In this document: positions 18,486-27,789 of the stretch, in pieces
Position numbering within the stretch: position 1 is the first letter of the stretch
Layout of the letters: each line of letters starts with the position of its first letter
Assembly (NCBI RefSeq): GCF_024266585.1
Contig: NZ_CP100647.1
Span: forward strand, 656,001-720,000
Direction of reading: 5' to 3'
Length of the DNA stretch: 64,000 bases
Origin: Xanthomonas sacchari
GTDB lineage: Bacteria; Pseudomonadota; Gammaproteobacteria; Xanthomonadales; Xanthomonadaceae
Made by a program: the position numbers and the translations under genes
Notes under the pieces: model-generated
Told to the model about the DNA's origin: nothing
The model's input: only the letters and a program-made list of their open reading frames with translations
Databases searched by the model: none

Positions 18486-19268
18486 TCAGAACGTCCCCGG
18501 ATAGCTGCCGCCGTCGAGCAACAGGTTCTGCCCGCTCAGGTAGCCGGCCTGTGCGCTGCACAGGAAGGCGCAGGCCGCGCCGAATTCCTCGGCGGTGCCG
18601 AAGCGCCCGGCCGGAATCTGCCGGCGCTTGCGCTCGGCCAGCGCGGCGGGGTCGATACCCTCGCGCTGTGCGGCGTGGGCGATGTTGCCGCGCAGCCGGT
18701 CGGTGTCGAACTGCCCCGGCAGCAGGTTGTTGATGGTGACGTTGTGCGCCACCGTGCGCCGCGCCAGCCCGGCGACGAAGCCGGTGAGGCCGGCACGCGC
18801 GCCGTTGGACAGGCCCAGGCTGTCGATCGGCGCCTTCACCGCCGCCGAGGTGATGTTGACGATGCGGCCGAAACCGCGCGCCTGCATCGCATCGACGGTG
18901 GCGCGGATCAGCGCGATCGGCGCCAGCATGTTGGCGTCGAGCGCGCGCAGCCAGTCCTCGCGTTCCCACTCGCGGAAATCGCCGGGCGGCGGGCCGCCGG
19001 CGTTGTTGATCAGGATGTCGACCTGCGGACAGGCGGCCAGTGCGGCGGCGCGTCCGGCCTCGGTGGCGATGTCCGCCGCCACCGCGACCACCTCGCCGCC
19101 GCCGTCGAGCGCGCGCAGTTGCGCCGCCGCCCTATCCAGCCCGGCCTGGCCGCGCGCCACGATCGTCACGTGCACGCCCTCGCGGGCCAGCGCCTGCGCG
19201 CAGCCCAGTCCCAGCCCCTTGCTCGCGGCGCAGACCAGCGCCCATTTGCCGGCGATTCCCAGGTCCAT
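18486..19268 (-). CDS. Divergent short-chain dehydrogenase/reductase (BKR-like) lacking the YxxxK catalytic pair
   Basis: 260-residue Rossmann-fold protein of the SDR superfamily. The nucleotide loop is AASKGLGLG, with Ala replacing the first Gly, and the NNAG motif is present (ILINNAGGPP). The catalytic serine region is INITSAAVKAP, but where YxxxK should follow the sequence reads SNGAR, so both Tyr and Lys are replaced. This matches an SDR-like subgroup described as resembling beta-ketoacyl-ACP reductase with imperfect motifs. Activity is therefore uncertain. A run of ccccaat repeats (18453-18479) lies 6 bases beyond its stop codon. Its place between bioC and bioH may be positional only. 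Confidence 0.8.
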   Translation of the reverse strand: MDLGIAGKWALVCAASKGLGLGCAQALAREGVHVTIVARGQAGLDRAAAQLRALDGGGEVVAVAADIATEAGRAAALAACPQVDILINNAGGPPPGDFREWEREDWLRALDANMLAPIALIRATVDAMQARGFGRIVNITSAAVKAPIDSLGLSNGARAGLTGFVAGLARRTVAHNVTINNLLPGQFDTDRLRGNIAHAAQREGIDPAALAERKRRQIPAGRFGTAEEFGAACAFLCSAQAGYLSGQNLLLDGGSYPGTF

Positions 19269-19522
19269 GCTTGCACTCCGGTTCGAAGGAGCCGCGATGA
19301 TCGGACATCGTGGCTGCGGCGGCCAGCGTCACACCGCGACTGCAGGACAGTTGCGCGCGCAGGACAAGTGCAGGAGCGAGTTCGCTGCGCTGTGTTTGGC
19401 TGCCATGCGTGGCGACTGGAGTGGCTCCCACGGGATGGGCCGGGCATCCTCGTGGGAGGGACTTCAGTCCCGACGACGGAGGGTGTCGGCCGGCTTTCTG
19501 CTTCGCTTGTCGCGGCGGCACG

Positions 19523-19607
19523 ACAGTTGAGTCCCAGGGCGGAGACGCTTGCGTCTTTCTGACGTCGGTGCGGGTCGCGTGATGCGTTGTGGGAGTCAAC
19601 TGTCATG
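19523..19607. repeat. Inverted repeat whose right arm matches the end of the IS110 element
   Basis: GACAGTTGAGTCCCA (19523-19537) faces TGGGAGTCAACTGTC (19589-19603) with about 50 bases between. The right arm with flanks, 19587-19607, equals 20 of 21 bases at the end and flank of the IS110 element (30286-30306). The difference is the REP base: GTGGG here (family B) and GTAGG there (family A). It could be the scar of an IS110 relative that had inserted in a family B REP, or a third small repeat family. Confidence 0.5.
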
Positions 19608-19708
19608 TAGCGCGCGACGCACGAGACGGTGTGCGCTTTCCGATGGCGCAATGCGTCGGGACTGAAGTCCCTCCCACAGTGCACCCGGCGGGCTCGCCGC
19701 AAGCGCCT

Positions 19709-19770
19709 GTAGGAGCGGCTTCAGCCGCGACCCGACGCAACGGGCGCGTCGCGGCTGAAGCCGCTCCTAC
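19709..19770. repeat. Inverted pair of REP family A
   Basis: GTAGGAGCGGCTTCAGCCGC plus GAC at 19709-19731, reverse complement at 19748-19770, 16 bases between. It lies just after the bioH stop codon (19803 on the minus strand), so it should form a hairpin at the 3' end of the bio transcript. Confidence 0.85.
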
Positions 19771-19802
19771 GACAGCATCGTGGAACGCGCGGCGCGACGC
19801 CG

Positions 19803-20564
19803 CTAGTTCAGCGTCGCCAGGAATCCGCGCAGCGCCTCGGCGACGGTGTCGGCATGACCGAGGAACGGGGCGTGGCCACCGCCGGCGATGGTCAGCGCGC
19901 GTGCGTTGGGCGCCAGCGCCGCGGCGGCGTCCATGCCCGCCGGCGGGACCAGGCGGTCGCGCTGGCCGCCGATCCACAGGCTGGGCACGCGCAGGCCGGG
20001 CAGGGCGCGGCGCAGGTCGGTGCGCTCCAGCAGGGTCAGGCCATCCTGCAGCACGTGCGGGTCGGGCGCGCCGCGGGCGTCGAGCGCGGCGCGCAGGCTG
20101 CGCAGTTCGGCGCGCGCATGCGCCGAGCCGAGCGTGTCCAGCGCCAGGAAGCGTTCGAGGGTGCCGCGGTAGTCCTCGGCGAGATCGCGGCCGAACTGTT
20201 CGAACACCTGCGGTTCTACTGCGTGCGGCCAGTCGCTGCCGCGCACGAAACGCGGCGTCGCCGCGAGCATCGCCAGCCCGCGCACCTGCGGCTGGGTGGC
20301 GGCGGCGTGCAGCGCGAACAGCCCGCCCAACGACCAGCCCAGCCACACCGCCGGCGGCGTGGCCGCGGCGATCGCGCTGACCACGTGCGGCAGCGCCAAC
20401 GGCGTGTCGTCGCCGCGGCTGTGGCCATGCCCGGGCAGGTCCACCAGGTGCAGGCGGTACTGCGCCGACAGGCGCTCCACCAGCGGCGCGAAGATGCCGC
20501 CGTTCAACGCCCAGCCGTGCAGCAGGACCAGATCGGGGCCCTGCCCCAGGGTGTCGATATGCAT
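19803..20564 (-). CDS. bioH: Pimeloyl-ACP methyl ester carboxylesterase BioH
   Basis: Alpha/beta hydrolase that demethylates pimeloyl-ACP methyl ester and so ends chain growth in biotin synthesis. 253 residues. LVLLHGWALNGGIFAPLVERL is the oxyanion region, WLGWSLGGLFALHAA the nucleophile elbow (Ser in GWSLGG), IGGQRDRLVPP the acid site, and GGGHAPFLGHAD carries the histidine. All are close to E. coli BioH. It is the last gene of the bioF-DUF-bioH operon. Confidence 0.93.
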   Translation of the reverse strand: MHIDTLGQGPDLVLLHGWALNGGIFAPLVERLSAQYRLHLVDLPGHGHSRGDDTPLALPHVVSAIAAATPPAVWLGWSLGGLFALHAAATQPQVRGLAMLAATPRFVRGSDWPHAVEPQVFEQFGRDLAEDYRGTLERFLALDTLGSAHARAELRSLRAALDARGAPDPHVLQDGLTLLERTDLRRALPGLRVPSLWIGGQRDRLVPPAGMDAAAALAPNARALTIAGGGHAPFLGHADTVAEALRGFLATLN

Positions 20565-20614
20565 CGTCGTCCGTCGTCGCGAAGAAACCGGAAAGAGCGG
20601 CGTCGGCCGCCGCG

Positions 20615-20968
20615 TCAGTGCGCCGCGCGCCGCGCCAGCACCTGCGGCAGCAGCAGGCGCCACTGCCGGCGCGGATAGTCGCGGGTACGCCAGGCCGACC
20701 AGCGATGCGCGCCGCGGCGCTGCTGGATCGCCGCGCTCAGCCAGTCGCCGTCGATGCCCTGCCAGGCGCCGGCCGGCGTCAGCAGGTTGGGCGCCAGCCG
20801 CGGATGCACGTCGTCGCGCAGCATCTGCCACAGCGCCTCGGTGGCGAACGGCGAGGCGGCGAGCACGGCGGCGATGTGCGGATGCTGCGCGTGCACCGCT
20901 GTGTCCAGGTACAACTCCGACAGCGCGTCCCACACCTTGCGCCGCGCCGCGAGTCCGGCGTCGCTCAC
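20615..20968 (-). CDS. Small uncharacterised protein inside the biotin operon (DUF7079-like)
   Basis: 117-residue soluble protein, not recognised as an enzyme. It is mostly helical by appearance: [45 protein letters not shown]. It starts at a GTG (20968) that overlaps the bioF stop as GTGA and ends 50 bases before bioH, so it is translationally coupled to biotin genes. No Cys or His cluster suggests metal binding. It resembles a conserved hypothetical family (DUF7079) by length and motif, but I could not check this. A biotin role is only inferred from position. Confidence 0.78.
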   Translation of the reverse strand: MSDAGLAARRKVWDALSELYLDTAVHAQHPHIAAVLAASPFATEALWQMLRDDVHPRLAPNLLTPAGAWQGIDGDWLSAAIQQRRGAHRWSAWRTRDYPRRQWRLLLPQVLARRAAH

Positions 20969-22170
20969 GCCGGCAGGCCGGGCGGATGCGCGGCCACGCG
21001 ATCGCGGGCCAGCGCCAGCGCATCCAGCAGCGCCTGCACCTGCGCCGGCGTGTGCAGCGCCGACAGGGTCACGCGCAGCCGCGACTTGCCTTCCGGCACC
21101 GTCGGCGGGCGGATCGCCGAGACCAGGTAGCCGGCCTGTTCCAGCGCCGCCGACCACGCCAGCGCGGTGCGCTCCTCGCCGCACAGCAGCGGCTGGATCG
21201 GCGTGTCCGAGGCCATCAGTTCCAGACCATGGCGACGCGCGCCGCCGCGGAACAGGGCGATCAGTTCGACCAGGCGCTCGCGCCGCCATTGGTCGCGCCG
21301 CGCCAGCTTGACCGCCGCCAGCGACGCGGCGGCCTGCGCCGGCGGCAGCGCGGTGGTGTACAGATACGGCCGCGCGGTTTCGGCCAGATGCCGGACCAGC
21401 GCTGCATCGCCGACCACCGCGGCGCCGTAGCCGCCCAGCGCCTTGCCCAGGGTCACCAGTTGCAGCGGGATGTCGTCGACCCCCAGGCCGGCCTCGGCGA
21501 CGCTGCCGCGCCCATGCGGACCGACCACGCCGACGCCGTGCGCGTCGTCCACGTACAGCAGCGCCTGTTGCGTGCGCGCCACCAGCGCCAGCGAGCGCAG
21601 CGGCGCGCTGTCGCCGTCCATGCTGAACACGCCATCGGTGGCCAGCATCGCCGCGCCGTCGGCGGCGTGCTTGAGCTGGCGCATCGCGCCTTCGGCATCC
21701 AGGTGAGGGTAGCGGCGCAGGCGGCAGCCGGCCAGGCGGCTGGCGTCGAGCAGGCTGGCGTGGTTGAGCCGGTCCTGCACGCACACGTCTTCTTCCTCGC
21801 TCAACAGCGCCTGCTGCACCGCCAGGTTGGCGATGAAGCCGCTGCCGAACAGCAGCGCCTGCGGATAGCCGAGCCAGTCGGCGATCTCGCGTTCCAGCGC
21901 CTCGTGCAGCGCGTGGTGGCCGCACACCAGGTGCGAGGCGGTGGCGCCGGCGCCCTCGCGCGCGGCCGCGTCCTGCAGGGCGGCGACCACTTCGAACTGC
22001 TGCGCCAGGCCCAGGTAGTCGTTGCTGCAGAAGCCGGTCAGCCAGCGGCCGTCCACTTCCAGGCGCACGCCGTCGCGGCGGCCGACGCTGCGGCGCACGC
22101 GCAGGCGCCCCTGCGCGTCGCGCAAGGCGCGCGCGGACTGGATGCGGTCGTGCAGGTCGGGACGGGCCAT
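20965..22170 (-). CDS. bioF: 8-amino-7-oxononanoate synthase BioF
   Basis: PLP-dependent condensation of pimeloyl-ACP with L-alanine, releasing CO2, to give 8-amino-7-oxononanoate. 401 residues. Characteristic stretches: [40 protein letters not shown]-type [14 protein letters not shown], and the cofactor lysine in [18 protein letters not shown]. The ATG at 22170 is 105 bases after the bioB stop, so bioB, bioF, the DUF gene and bioH are probably one transcript. Confidence 0.95.
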   Translation of the reverse strand: MARPDLHDRIQSARALRDAQGRLRVRRSVGRRDGVRLEVDGRWLTGFCSNDYLGLAQQFEVVAALQDAAAREGAGATASHLVCGHHALHEALEREIADWLGYPQALLFGSGFIANLAVQQALLSEEEDVCVQDRLNHASLLDASRLAGCRLRRYPHLDAEGAMRQLKHAADGAAMLATDGVFSMDGDSAPLRSLALVARTQQALLYVDDAHGVGVVGPHGRGSVAEAGLGVDDIPLQLVTLGKALGGYGAAVVGDAALVRHLAETARPYLYTTALPPAQAAASLAAVKLARRDQWRRERLVELIALFRGGARRHGLELMASDTPIQPLLCGEERTALAWSAALEQAGYLVSAIRPPTVPEGKSRLRVTLSALHTPAQVQALLDALALARDRVAAHPPGLPA

Positions 22171-22275
22171 GGGCGCGGGACGGGCAACGGGCCGGTTAGC
22201 GTAGCGCGTCCCCGGCCGGGCCGGGCGCCGCCGGCGATGGACGGCCGGATCGGCGGACGGACGCGCGGCGGGGAC

Positions 22276-23319
22276 TCAGACCAGGGCGGCGGCGATCGCC
22301 GGCGTGGGCGGGGCGGTGATGTCCGCATGCACGGTGCCGGGATGGTCGTGCGCATCGGCGTCCACCATCACCTGCATCGGCCGCAGCCCCAGCTGCGCGA
22401 ACAGCGCCTGGTCGCGCGCGGTGTCCGGGTTGCCGGTGGTCAGCAGCTTCTCGCCGTAGAAGATCGAGTTGGCGCCGGCGCAGAAGCACAGCGCCTGCAG
22501 CTCGTCGCTCATGCTCTCGCGCCCGGCCGACAGCCGCACCATCGCCCGCGGCATCGCGATGCGCGCCACCGCGATCGTGCGCACGAACTCGAACGGGTCC
22601 AGCTCGACCGTGCCGTGCAGCGGGGTGCCGGCGACCTGCACCAGGCGGTTGATCGGCACCGAATCCGGATGCACCGGCAGGTTGGCCAGCGCCTGCAGCA
22701 GGCCGGCGCGCTGGTCGCGCGACTCGCCCATGCCGACGATGCCGCCGCAGCAGGTCTTCAGGCCGGCGTCGCGCACATGGGTCAGCGTGTCCAGGCGGTC
22801 CTGGTACTGGCGGGTGTGGATGATCGAGTCGTAGAAATCCGGCGCGGTGTCCAGATTGTGGTTGTAGTAGTCCAGCCCGGCCGCCTTCAGCGCCTGCGCC
22901 TGGGTGCCGTCGAGCATGCCCAGGGTGGCGCAGGTCTCCAGGCCCAGCGCCTTCACCTCGCGGATCATCTCCGCCACCTTCGGGATGTCGCGGTCCTTGG
23001 GCGAGCGCCAGGCCGCGCCCATGCAGAACCGCGAGGCGCCGGCGGCCTTGGCCTGGCGCGCCTTGTCCAGCACCGCCTCGGTGCTCATCAGCTTCTGCGC
23101 TTCCACGCCGGTGGCGTAACGCTGCGCCTGCGGGCAGTACGCGCAGTCTTCCGGGCAACCGCCGGTCTTCACCGACAGCAGCGTCGAGACCTGCACCTGC
23201 GCCGGATCGAAGTGCTCGCGGTGCACGGCGGCGGCGCGGTGCAGCAGCTCCGGGAACGGCAGATCGAACAGGGCGAGCAATTCCTGGCGTTGCCAGTCGT
23301 GTCGGACGACAGCGGACAT
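22276..23319 (-). CDS. bioB: Biotin synthase BioB
   Basis: Radical SAM enzyme that inserts sulfur into dethiobiotin. 347 residues. The 4Fe-4S cluster cysteines are C55, C59 and C62 in [12 protein letters not shown]. Conserved [37 protein letters not shown] and [10 protein letters not shown] all follow in order, the latter including the second cluster's cysteines. AGGAAA lies before the ATG. Upstream is a BirA-type operator overlapping a TTGACA box. Confidence 0.97.
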   Translation of the reverse strand: MSAVVRHDWQRQELLALFDLPFPELLHRAAAVHREHFDPAQVQVSTLLSVKTGGCPEDCAYCPQAQRYATGVEAQKLMSTEAVLDKARQAKAAGASRFCMGAAWRSPKDRDIPKVAEMIREVKALGLETCATLGMLDGTQAQALKAAGLDYYNHNLDTAPDFYDSIIHTRQYQDRLDTLTHVRDAGLKTCCGGIVGMGESRDQRAGLLQALANLPVHPDSVPINRLVQVAGTPLHGTVELDPFEFVRTIAVARIAMPRAMVRLSAGRESMSDELQALCFCAGANSIFYGEKLLTTGNPDTARDQALFAQLGLRPMQVMVDADAHDHPGTVHADITAPPTPAIAAALV

Positions 23320-23368
23320 GGGGGTTTCCTGACGGTCAGCGGCTGGGAAAGCGGGCAGTCTGGTGAGC

Positions 23369-24100
23369 ATGCAAAGTCCTGTCAACTTCATGGGCGCTTG
23401 TTTGGTTGACGGCGGCTGGCGGTGGCTGCAGCGCCGCCTGTTGCCGGAACGCTGTCTGGTCTGTGGCGAGCCCGGCGTGCCGGGCCTGGACCTGTGTGTG
23501 GCCTGTCGCGACGGCGTGCCGTGGAATGCGGCCGCCTGCTGCCGCTGTGCACTGCCGCTGCCGGCGCTGGATGCCGAGCAGGCCTGCGGCGCGTGCCAGC
23601 GCCGGCCGCCGCCGCTGGAGCGGGTCGCCAGCGCCTGCGTGTACGCCGCACCGGTCGATGGGCTGTTGCGCCGCTTCAAGTTCCACCAGGACCTGGCGGC
23701 CGGGCGCCTGCTCGCCGCACTGCTGCAGGCACGCTGCGCGGCGTTGCCGCGGCCGCAGGCGCTGCTGCCGGTGCCGCTGCATCCGGCCCGGTTGCGTCAG
23801 CGTGGCTACGACCAGGCCCTGGAACTGGCGAAGCCGCTGGCGCGCGCACTGGCGCTGCCGCTGTGCCTGGACCTGCAGCGGGTGCGGGCGACCGCGGCGC
23901 AGTCCGAACTGGACGCCCGCGCACGTCGGCGCAATCTGCGCGGCGCGTTCGCGGTGCCGGCCTCGGCGGTGCTGCCGGCGCACGTGGCCCTGGTCGACGA
24001 CGTGATGACCACCGGCGCGACCCTGCACGCCGCGGCACAGGCGCTGCGCCGTGCCGGCGTCGAACGGGTCGATGCGTGGGTGGTGGCGCGGGTGCCGTGA
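23369..24100 (+). CDS. comF: ComF family phosphoribosyltransferase-like protein
   Basis: 243 residues from the ATG at 23369; an in-frame GTG two codons earlier and an ATG at 23390 are alternatives. Two zinc-finger-like Cys pairs ([18 protein letters not shown] and [16 protein letters not shown]) precede a type I phosphoribosyltransferase domain with its PRPP loop [21 protein letters not shown]. ComF is needed for inner-membrane passage of DNA in natural competence (ComFC/GntX). It is divergent from bioB with only 49 bases between the starts, so the biotin operator falls inside its 5' coding region. Confidence 0.88.
   Translation: MQSPVNFMGACLVDGGWRWLQRRLLPERCLVCGEPGVPGLDLCVACRDGVPWNAAACCRCALPLPALDAEQACGACQRRPPPLERVASACVYAAPVDGLLRRFKFHQDLAAGRLLAALLQARCAALPRPQALLPVPLHPARLRQRGYDQALELAKPLARALALPLCLDLQRVRATAAQSELDARARRRNLRGAFAVPASAVLPAHVALVDDVMTTGATLHAAAQALRRAGVERVDAWVVARVP
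23379..23412. promoter_or_regulatory. BirA-type biotin operator and bioB -35 element
   Basis: Half-sites CTGTCAACT (23379-23387) and GGTTGACGG (23404-23412) are inverted with a 16-base spacer, the spacing and core (tGTnAAC..GTTnACa) of the E. coli biotin operator. The left half contains TTGACA on the minus strand (23385-23380), a perfect -35 for bioB; a weak -10 (CAGACT) follows 17 bases later, giving a leader of about 30 bases. Repressor binding there would block bioB. The site lies inside the first codons of the divergent comF. Confidence 0.6.
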
Positions 24101-24326
24101 GCGTGCTGCGTCTATCGCACGCGGGTGCAGACGGCTCGGCTCGGCCGGAAAGCGCGCGCGTCAGGGCGCGCTGCCTGTCGCGCGAGGCATGGCGGGACGC
24201 GCCGCGTTGCGTGCGCATCGGCCGACCTGCCGCAGCGGCGATCCGGCAGGGGGCTGCGCGCATGAACGGTCCGCAGGCGCCCCCGGCCTTATGATCGTGA
24301 CGAGGCCAACAATGAAGGAGCTTGCG

Positions 24327-24833
24327 ATGCGCTGGAAGGCTTTGGGTCTGTCGATGACGCTGTGTGTCTTCGCTGTCGCCGGGTGCGGGTATGGCAAGGC
24401 ACCGGATGTCGCCGCCGCCATCCCGGTCAAGGCGAAGATCGAATGGCGTCTGGCCAGCCATGCGCCCACCCCCGACGCTGTCCAGGCCGACTACCACGGA
24501 CAGCCTGTGTACCTGGCGCCGCAGGCGTTGCTGGTCGTCGAGGAGGCGGCGACCGTCGCGCCCGCCGACAACGGCGATGGCCAGCCAGCGCTGGATCTGC
24601 GCTTTCCTGGACATGGCCAGCGCCTGACCCGGGCCACCGAGCAGAACGTCGGCAAGCCGATCGCACTGCTGGCCGACGGCCAGGTGCTGACCGTGGCCAC
24701 GATCATGGCGCCGCTGCCGGGGGACAGCCTGCGGATCAGTGGGTTGCAGGACATGCAGGAGCAGCAGCGGGTGCTGGCGTTGTTGACCCACGCGCCGGCC
24801 GCGGCCGCACCAGCGCAGGATGCCAAGCGCTAG
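24327..24833 (+). CDS. Lipoprotein with a SecD P1 head-like domain
   Basis: 168 residues. The start is set by AAGGAG 7 bases before the ATG at 24327. Signal MRWKALGLSMTLCVFAVAGC ends in a lipobox. The mature part resembles the periplasmic head subdomain of SecD: GQPVYLAPQALLVVEEA, then an ALDLRFPGHGQRLTRATEQNVGKPIALLADGQVLTVATI pattern, then LRISGLQDMQEQQRVLALL, which in SecD reads as G..lt..T..n.Gk.lAi.ldg.v.s.p.i and ITG. It has no SecD membrane part. Standalone proteins of this type are of unknown role; substrate or partner cannot be inferred. Confidence 0.65.
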   Translation: MRWKALGLSMTLCVFAVAGCGYGKAPDVAAAIPVKAKIEWRLASHAPTPDAVQADYHGQPVYLAPQALLVVEEAATVAPADNGDGQPALDLRFPGHGQRLTRATEQNVGKPIALLADGQVLTVATIMAPLPGDSLRISGLQDMQEQQRVLALLTHAPAAAAPAQDAKR

Positions 24834-24996
24834 AACGCGCTGGTGAGATGGGGAGCGGCCGATGCCACATCCTGGCCTGGCCCTGCGCGGGCTGCGCCTG
24901 GACGCGGCCATGTCGGCACTGCGCGTTGGGGTGCCGGCCCGTTGCGGGGGCTTGGGGCACGTTTCGGCGCGCGCTGCGCGTGATCGATGACAGGCC

Positions 24997-25899
24997 CTAG
25001 GCTGCGCGCAGCGCCAGCGCCACGGCGATGCCGGCGAAGACCGCCAGGCCGACCCAGTTGTTGTGCAGGAAGGCGCGGAAGCACGCCGCGCGTTCGCGGT
25101 GCCGGGCCATGCGGAACTCGGCGACCACCAGCAGTGCCGCCACGCCCAGGCCGACCCAGTACCAGATGCCCAGGTCCGCGCGCTGGCCGACGAAGGCCAG
25201 GGCGACGAACATCAGCGCGTACAGCACGCCCTGGATGACCAGATCCAGTTCGCCGAACAAGATCGCGGTGGACTTGGAGCCGGCGCGCAGGTCGTCCTCG
25301 CGATCGACCATCGCATACCAGGTGTCGTAGGCGGTGGCCCACAGGATGTTGGTCGCGTACAGCAGCCAGGCCAGCGCCGGCACCTCGCCGCGCACCGCGG
25401 CGAAGGCCATCGGGATCCCCCAGCCGAAGGCCATGCCCAGGTAGACCTGCGGCAGGTAGGTGTAGCGCTTGAGGTAGGGATAGCTGGCGGCCAGTAGCAG
25501 CCCGATCACGCTCAGGCCGATGGTCAGCGCGTTCATGGTCAGCACCAGCGCGAACGCCACCAGCATCAGCACCGCGAACACCGCCAGCGCTTCGCGGCCG
25601 CTGACCGCACCGGTGGCCAGCGGCCGGCTGCGGGTGCGCTCGACCTGCGGGTCCAGCCAGCGGTCGGCATAGTCGTTGATCACGCAGCCGGCCGAGCGGG
25701 TCAGCCAGACCCCGGCGGTGAACACGCACAGCGTCCACAGCGGCGGCACCCCGTCGGCGGCCAGCCACAGCGCCCACCAGGTCGGCCACAGCAGCAGCAG
25801 CGCGCCGATCGGCCGGTCGCCGCGCAGCAGCTTCCAGTACTGGCCCAGGCGCGCGCGCGGCGGCAGCGCGGCAGGCGTCTCGTAGCGTTCGTAACCCAT
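24997..25899 (-). CDS. ubiA: 4-hydroxybenzoate polyprenyltransferase UbiA
   Basis: Integral membrane enzyme that prenylates 4-hydroxybenzoate in ubiquinone synthesis. 300 residues, eight or nine hydrophobic helices. Two aspartate-rich motifs bind the Mg-diphosphate: [17 protein letters not shown] and [21 protein letters not shown]. The start MGYERYETP is chosen; a longer upstream frame has no ribosome site. It stands alone on the minus strand; its cofactor pathway partner ubiK lies 8 kb away. Confidence 0.95.
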   Translation of the reverse strand: MGYERYETPAALPPRARLGQYWKLLRGDRPIGALLLLWPTWWALWLAADGVPPLWTLCVFTAGVWLTRSAGCVINDYADRWLDPQVERTRSRPLATGAVSGREALAVFAVLMLVAFALVLTMNALTIGLSVIGLLLAASYPYLKRYTYLPQVYLGMAFGWGIPMAFAAVRGEVPALAWLLYATNILWATAYDTWYAMVDREDDLRAGSKSTAILFGELDLVIQGVLYALMFVALAFVGQRADLGIWYWVGLGVAALLVVAEFRMARHRERAACFRAFLHNNWVGLAVFAGIAVALALRAA

Positions 25900-26220
25900 C
25901 GCGCAAGGGTAGCAGCCGCATCGTGTGGACGGCAGCACGCGATGTCGTGCCGTTGGCCTGCGCTCCGCGCGGTAGCTGCGGGAGCGCGAGGTGTCGGTGC
26001 CGCTTGCAGGTCTACAGATGCGCTCTGGCAGTCTGTCCGGCGCCAGCCTGTGGATGCTCCCCCCGGGCCGGGCATGGTCGGCCCCGGCGTCGCCTGTGCG
26101 TCGCGCACGTCTTGCCTACGAGCGGCGCGGCCTGGTCGGAACGCCCGCGGGGGCGCTGCCGCAGGGAGTTGCGCCCGGGGGAGACGCGGCCGACGAATGC
26201 CGTTAGAATGCGCGTCCGTT

Positions 26221-26297
26221 GCGCCCGTAGCTCAGCCGGATAGAGTAGTGGCTTCCGAAGCCATTGGTCGGGGGTTCGAATCCCTCCGGGCGCGCCA
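26221..26297 (+). tRNA. tRNA-Arg, anticodon CCG
   Basis: 77 bases with an encoded CCA. The acceptor stem GCGCCCG pairs with CGGGCGC. The anticodon loop TTCCGAA gives anticodon CCG, which reads CGG. The T arm contains GTTCGAATC and the D arm AGCTCAGCCGGATAGAG. A -10-like TAGAAT lies at 26204-26209, giving a very short leader. I see no duplicated 3' end nearby, so it is not carrying an integrated element in this window. Confidence 0.96.
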
Positions 26298-26537
26298 TCC
26301 AGTCTTGCTCCCTGCTTCCTCCGCACCGTCTTTCCGACGATCGCGTGCCCGGCAAACAGATCCGCTGACGCCGCAGCGCGCATGCCAGCGGCACGGCTAT
26401 CGTATGCGCATGCCTGCGCTCGTCTTCCCCATTCCTGCTCTTGGGCCTGCCCATTCCGCCGCCTGCTGCGCGGCAGAGGTCGGCATCGGCGACCCGTGCC
26501 CGCGCGTCGGGCGGGTGGCGCAGATCCGCGCACGGGC

Positions 26538-27386
26538 ATGACCATGCAACGCACCGCCAGTCCTCGGGCGCCCCTGCCCAAGCCGGCCGTGCGCCGGCTC
26601 GGCGCGGACGACGCGCTGGCCTATCTGCGGGTGGGCGAGGGCGCGCCGGTGCTGCTGGTGCACGGGGCGCTGTGCGACTACCGCTACTGGGCGCCGCAGC
26701 TGCGTGGCCTGGCCGATCGTTTCCAGCTCAGTGCGTTGAGCCTGGGCCAGTACTACCCTCGGCTGCCGTCGGCGGCGCGCCATGCGTTCGGCTGGCGCTG
26801 GCATGCCCGGCAGCTTGCCGCCTTCATTGCCGAGGAGCCGCGCCCGGTGCATCTGGTCGGCCACTCCCGCGGCGCCGCCGTGGCCTGGCAGGCGGCGCTG
26901 CTGCGGCCCGAGGCCATCGCCAGCCTGACCCTGTTCGATCCTGGCGGTCCGCAACCGCAGGGCCTGTCGCCGGAGGTGCAGGCGGTCCGCGCGCAGGCGA
27001 TCGCGCTGCTGCAGGACGGCCAGGTCGAGGCCGGCCTGGCATGCTTCGTCGACTCGGTCAGCCAGCCCGGCGCCTGGGCACGCAGCAGCGCGAGCTTCCG
27101 GCAGATGGTCCGCGACAACGCGCAGACCCTGGTGCCGCAGATCGCCGATGCGCTGCCGGCGTACCGGCCCGAGCAGGCGGCGGCGCTGGCGATGCCGGTG
27201 CTGCTGGTCGCCGGCGAGCACAGTCCGGCGCAGTACCACGACAACGCCGCGGCCCTGGCCGGGTGGCTGCCGGATGCGCAGTTGCAGTTACTCGCCGGCG
27301 CCTCCCACGGCATGACGTTTACCCACGCGCGGCGCTGCAATGGGCTGATCGCCGACGCGATTGCCGCTGCCGAAAGCGGGTCTTGA
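26538..27386 (+). CDS. Alpha/beta hydrolase
   Basis: 282-residue alpha/beta hydrolase fold protein. APVLLVHGALCDYRYWAPQL is the oxyanion region, HLVGHSRGAAVAWQAA the nucleophile elbow (Ser in GHSRG), VLLVAGEHSP the acid region and LLAGASHGMTFTHA holds the catalytic His. No signal peptide. Substrate unknown; it could be an esterase, epoxide hydrolase or C-C hydrolase. Met codons at 26538 and 26544 are both possible starts. Confidence 0.82.
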   Translation: MTMQRTASPRAPLPKPAVRRLGADDALAYLRVGEGAPVLLVHGALCDYRYWAPQLRGLADRFQLSALSLGQYYPRLPSAARHAFGWRWHARQLAAFIAEEPRPVHLVGHSRGAAVAWQAALLRPEAIASLTLFDPGGPQPQGLSPEVQAVRAQAIALLQDGQVEAGLACFVDSVSQPGAWARSSASFRQMVRDNAQTLVPQIADALPAYRPEQAAALAMPVLLVAGEHSPAQYHDNAAALAGWLPDAQLQLLAGASHGMTFTHARRCNGLIADAIAAAESGS

Positions 27387-27789
27387 ACGCGCCGTCCCGC
27401 GGCGCCGCGGCGTGGAACATTGGGCGCTGGTCGATTATCTAGACAAGAAGCGTGACCCGCTAATATTTATCCTGGCTCTATTCGTTTCGCGGATGTTCGG
27501 AAAATGACCGGGAAACGTTTTGAGTTTTGCGCAGGGCCTGCTGGGGCCTGTCAGAAACCGGTTATAAATCGCTTTTCCGCGAACCTCGAGTGAAGCGTTA
27601 CGCACGGTCACGATGAGACGCGCGTTGCAGGATGGAACTATTTAAAGTTCAAGCGTTGACAGTGACTGCGCGGTCGATGAGGTTGGTGTCGAACGCGCTA
27701 TCGCCGCGCTACACAAGACGCCATCGCGTTCCACGCACGACCAACAGCCGCAGTTGCCACTTTCTCAAATCAGCTCAGGGGATTCCGTC
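27387..27789. other. AT-richer intergenic region upstream of the CrtC-like genes
   Basis: 403 bases without a gene. Unlike most of the window it has several AT-rich patches (gctaatatttatcctgg around 27460, aaccggttataaatcgc around 27560, ggaactatttaaagttc around 27635), so it probably contains one or more promoters for the exported pair that follows. I could not fix a single start site. Base composition differs from its neighbours and may mark acquired DNA. Confidence 0.45.

Larger units (their letters stand above)
19269..19802. other. Repeat-rich intergenic region, no gene seen
   Basis: 534 bases between the SDR start and the bioH stop. It holds REP family B copies at 19452-19474 (direct) and 19655-19677 (inverted), an inverted repeat at 19523-19603, and a REP family A pair at 19709-19770. 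Short frames crossing it change reading sense across the repeats and have no ribosome sites. Confidence 0.7.

Noticed and set aside
20296..23409. A plus-strand open frame of about 1000 codons opposite bioF and bioB
   Set aside because: Low-complexity Arg/His/Gln sequence; both minus-strand genes have complete family motifs.
26221..26297. tRNA-Arg as an attachment site for an integrated element
   Set aside because: No integrase gene follows and I see no repeat of its 3' end downstream within the window.
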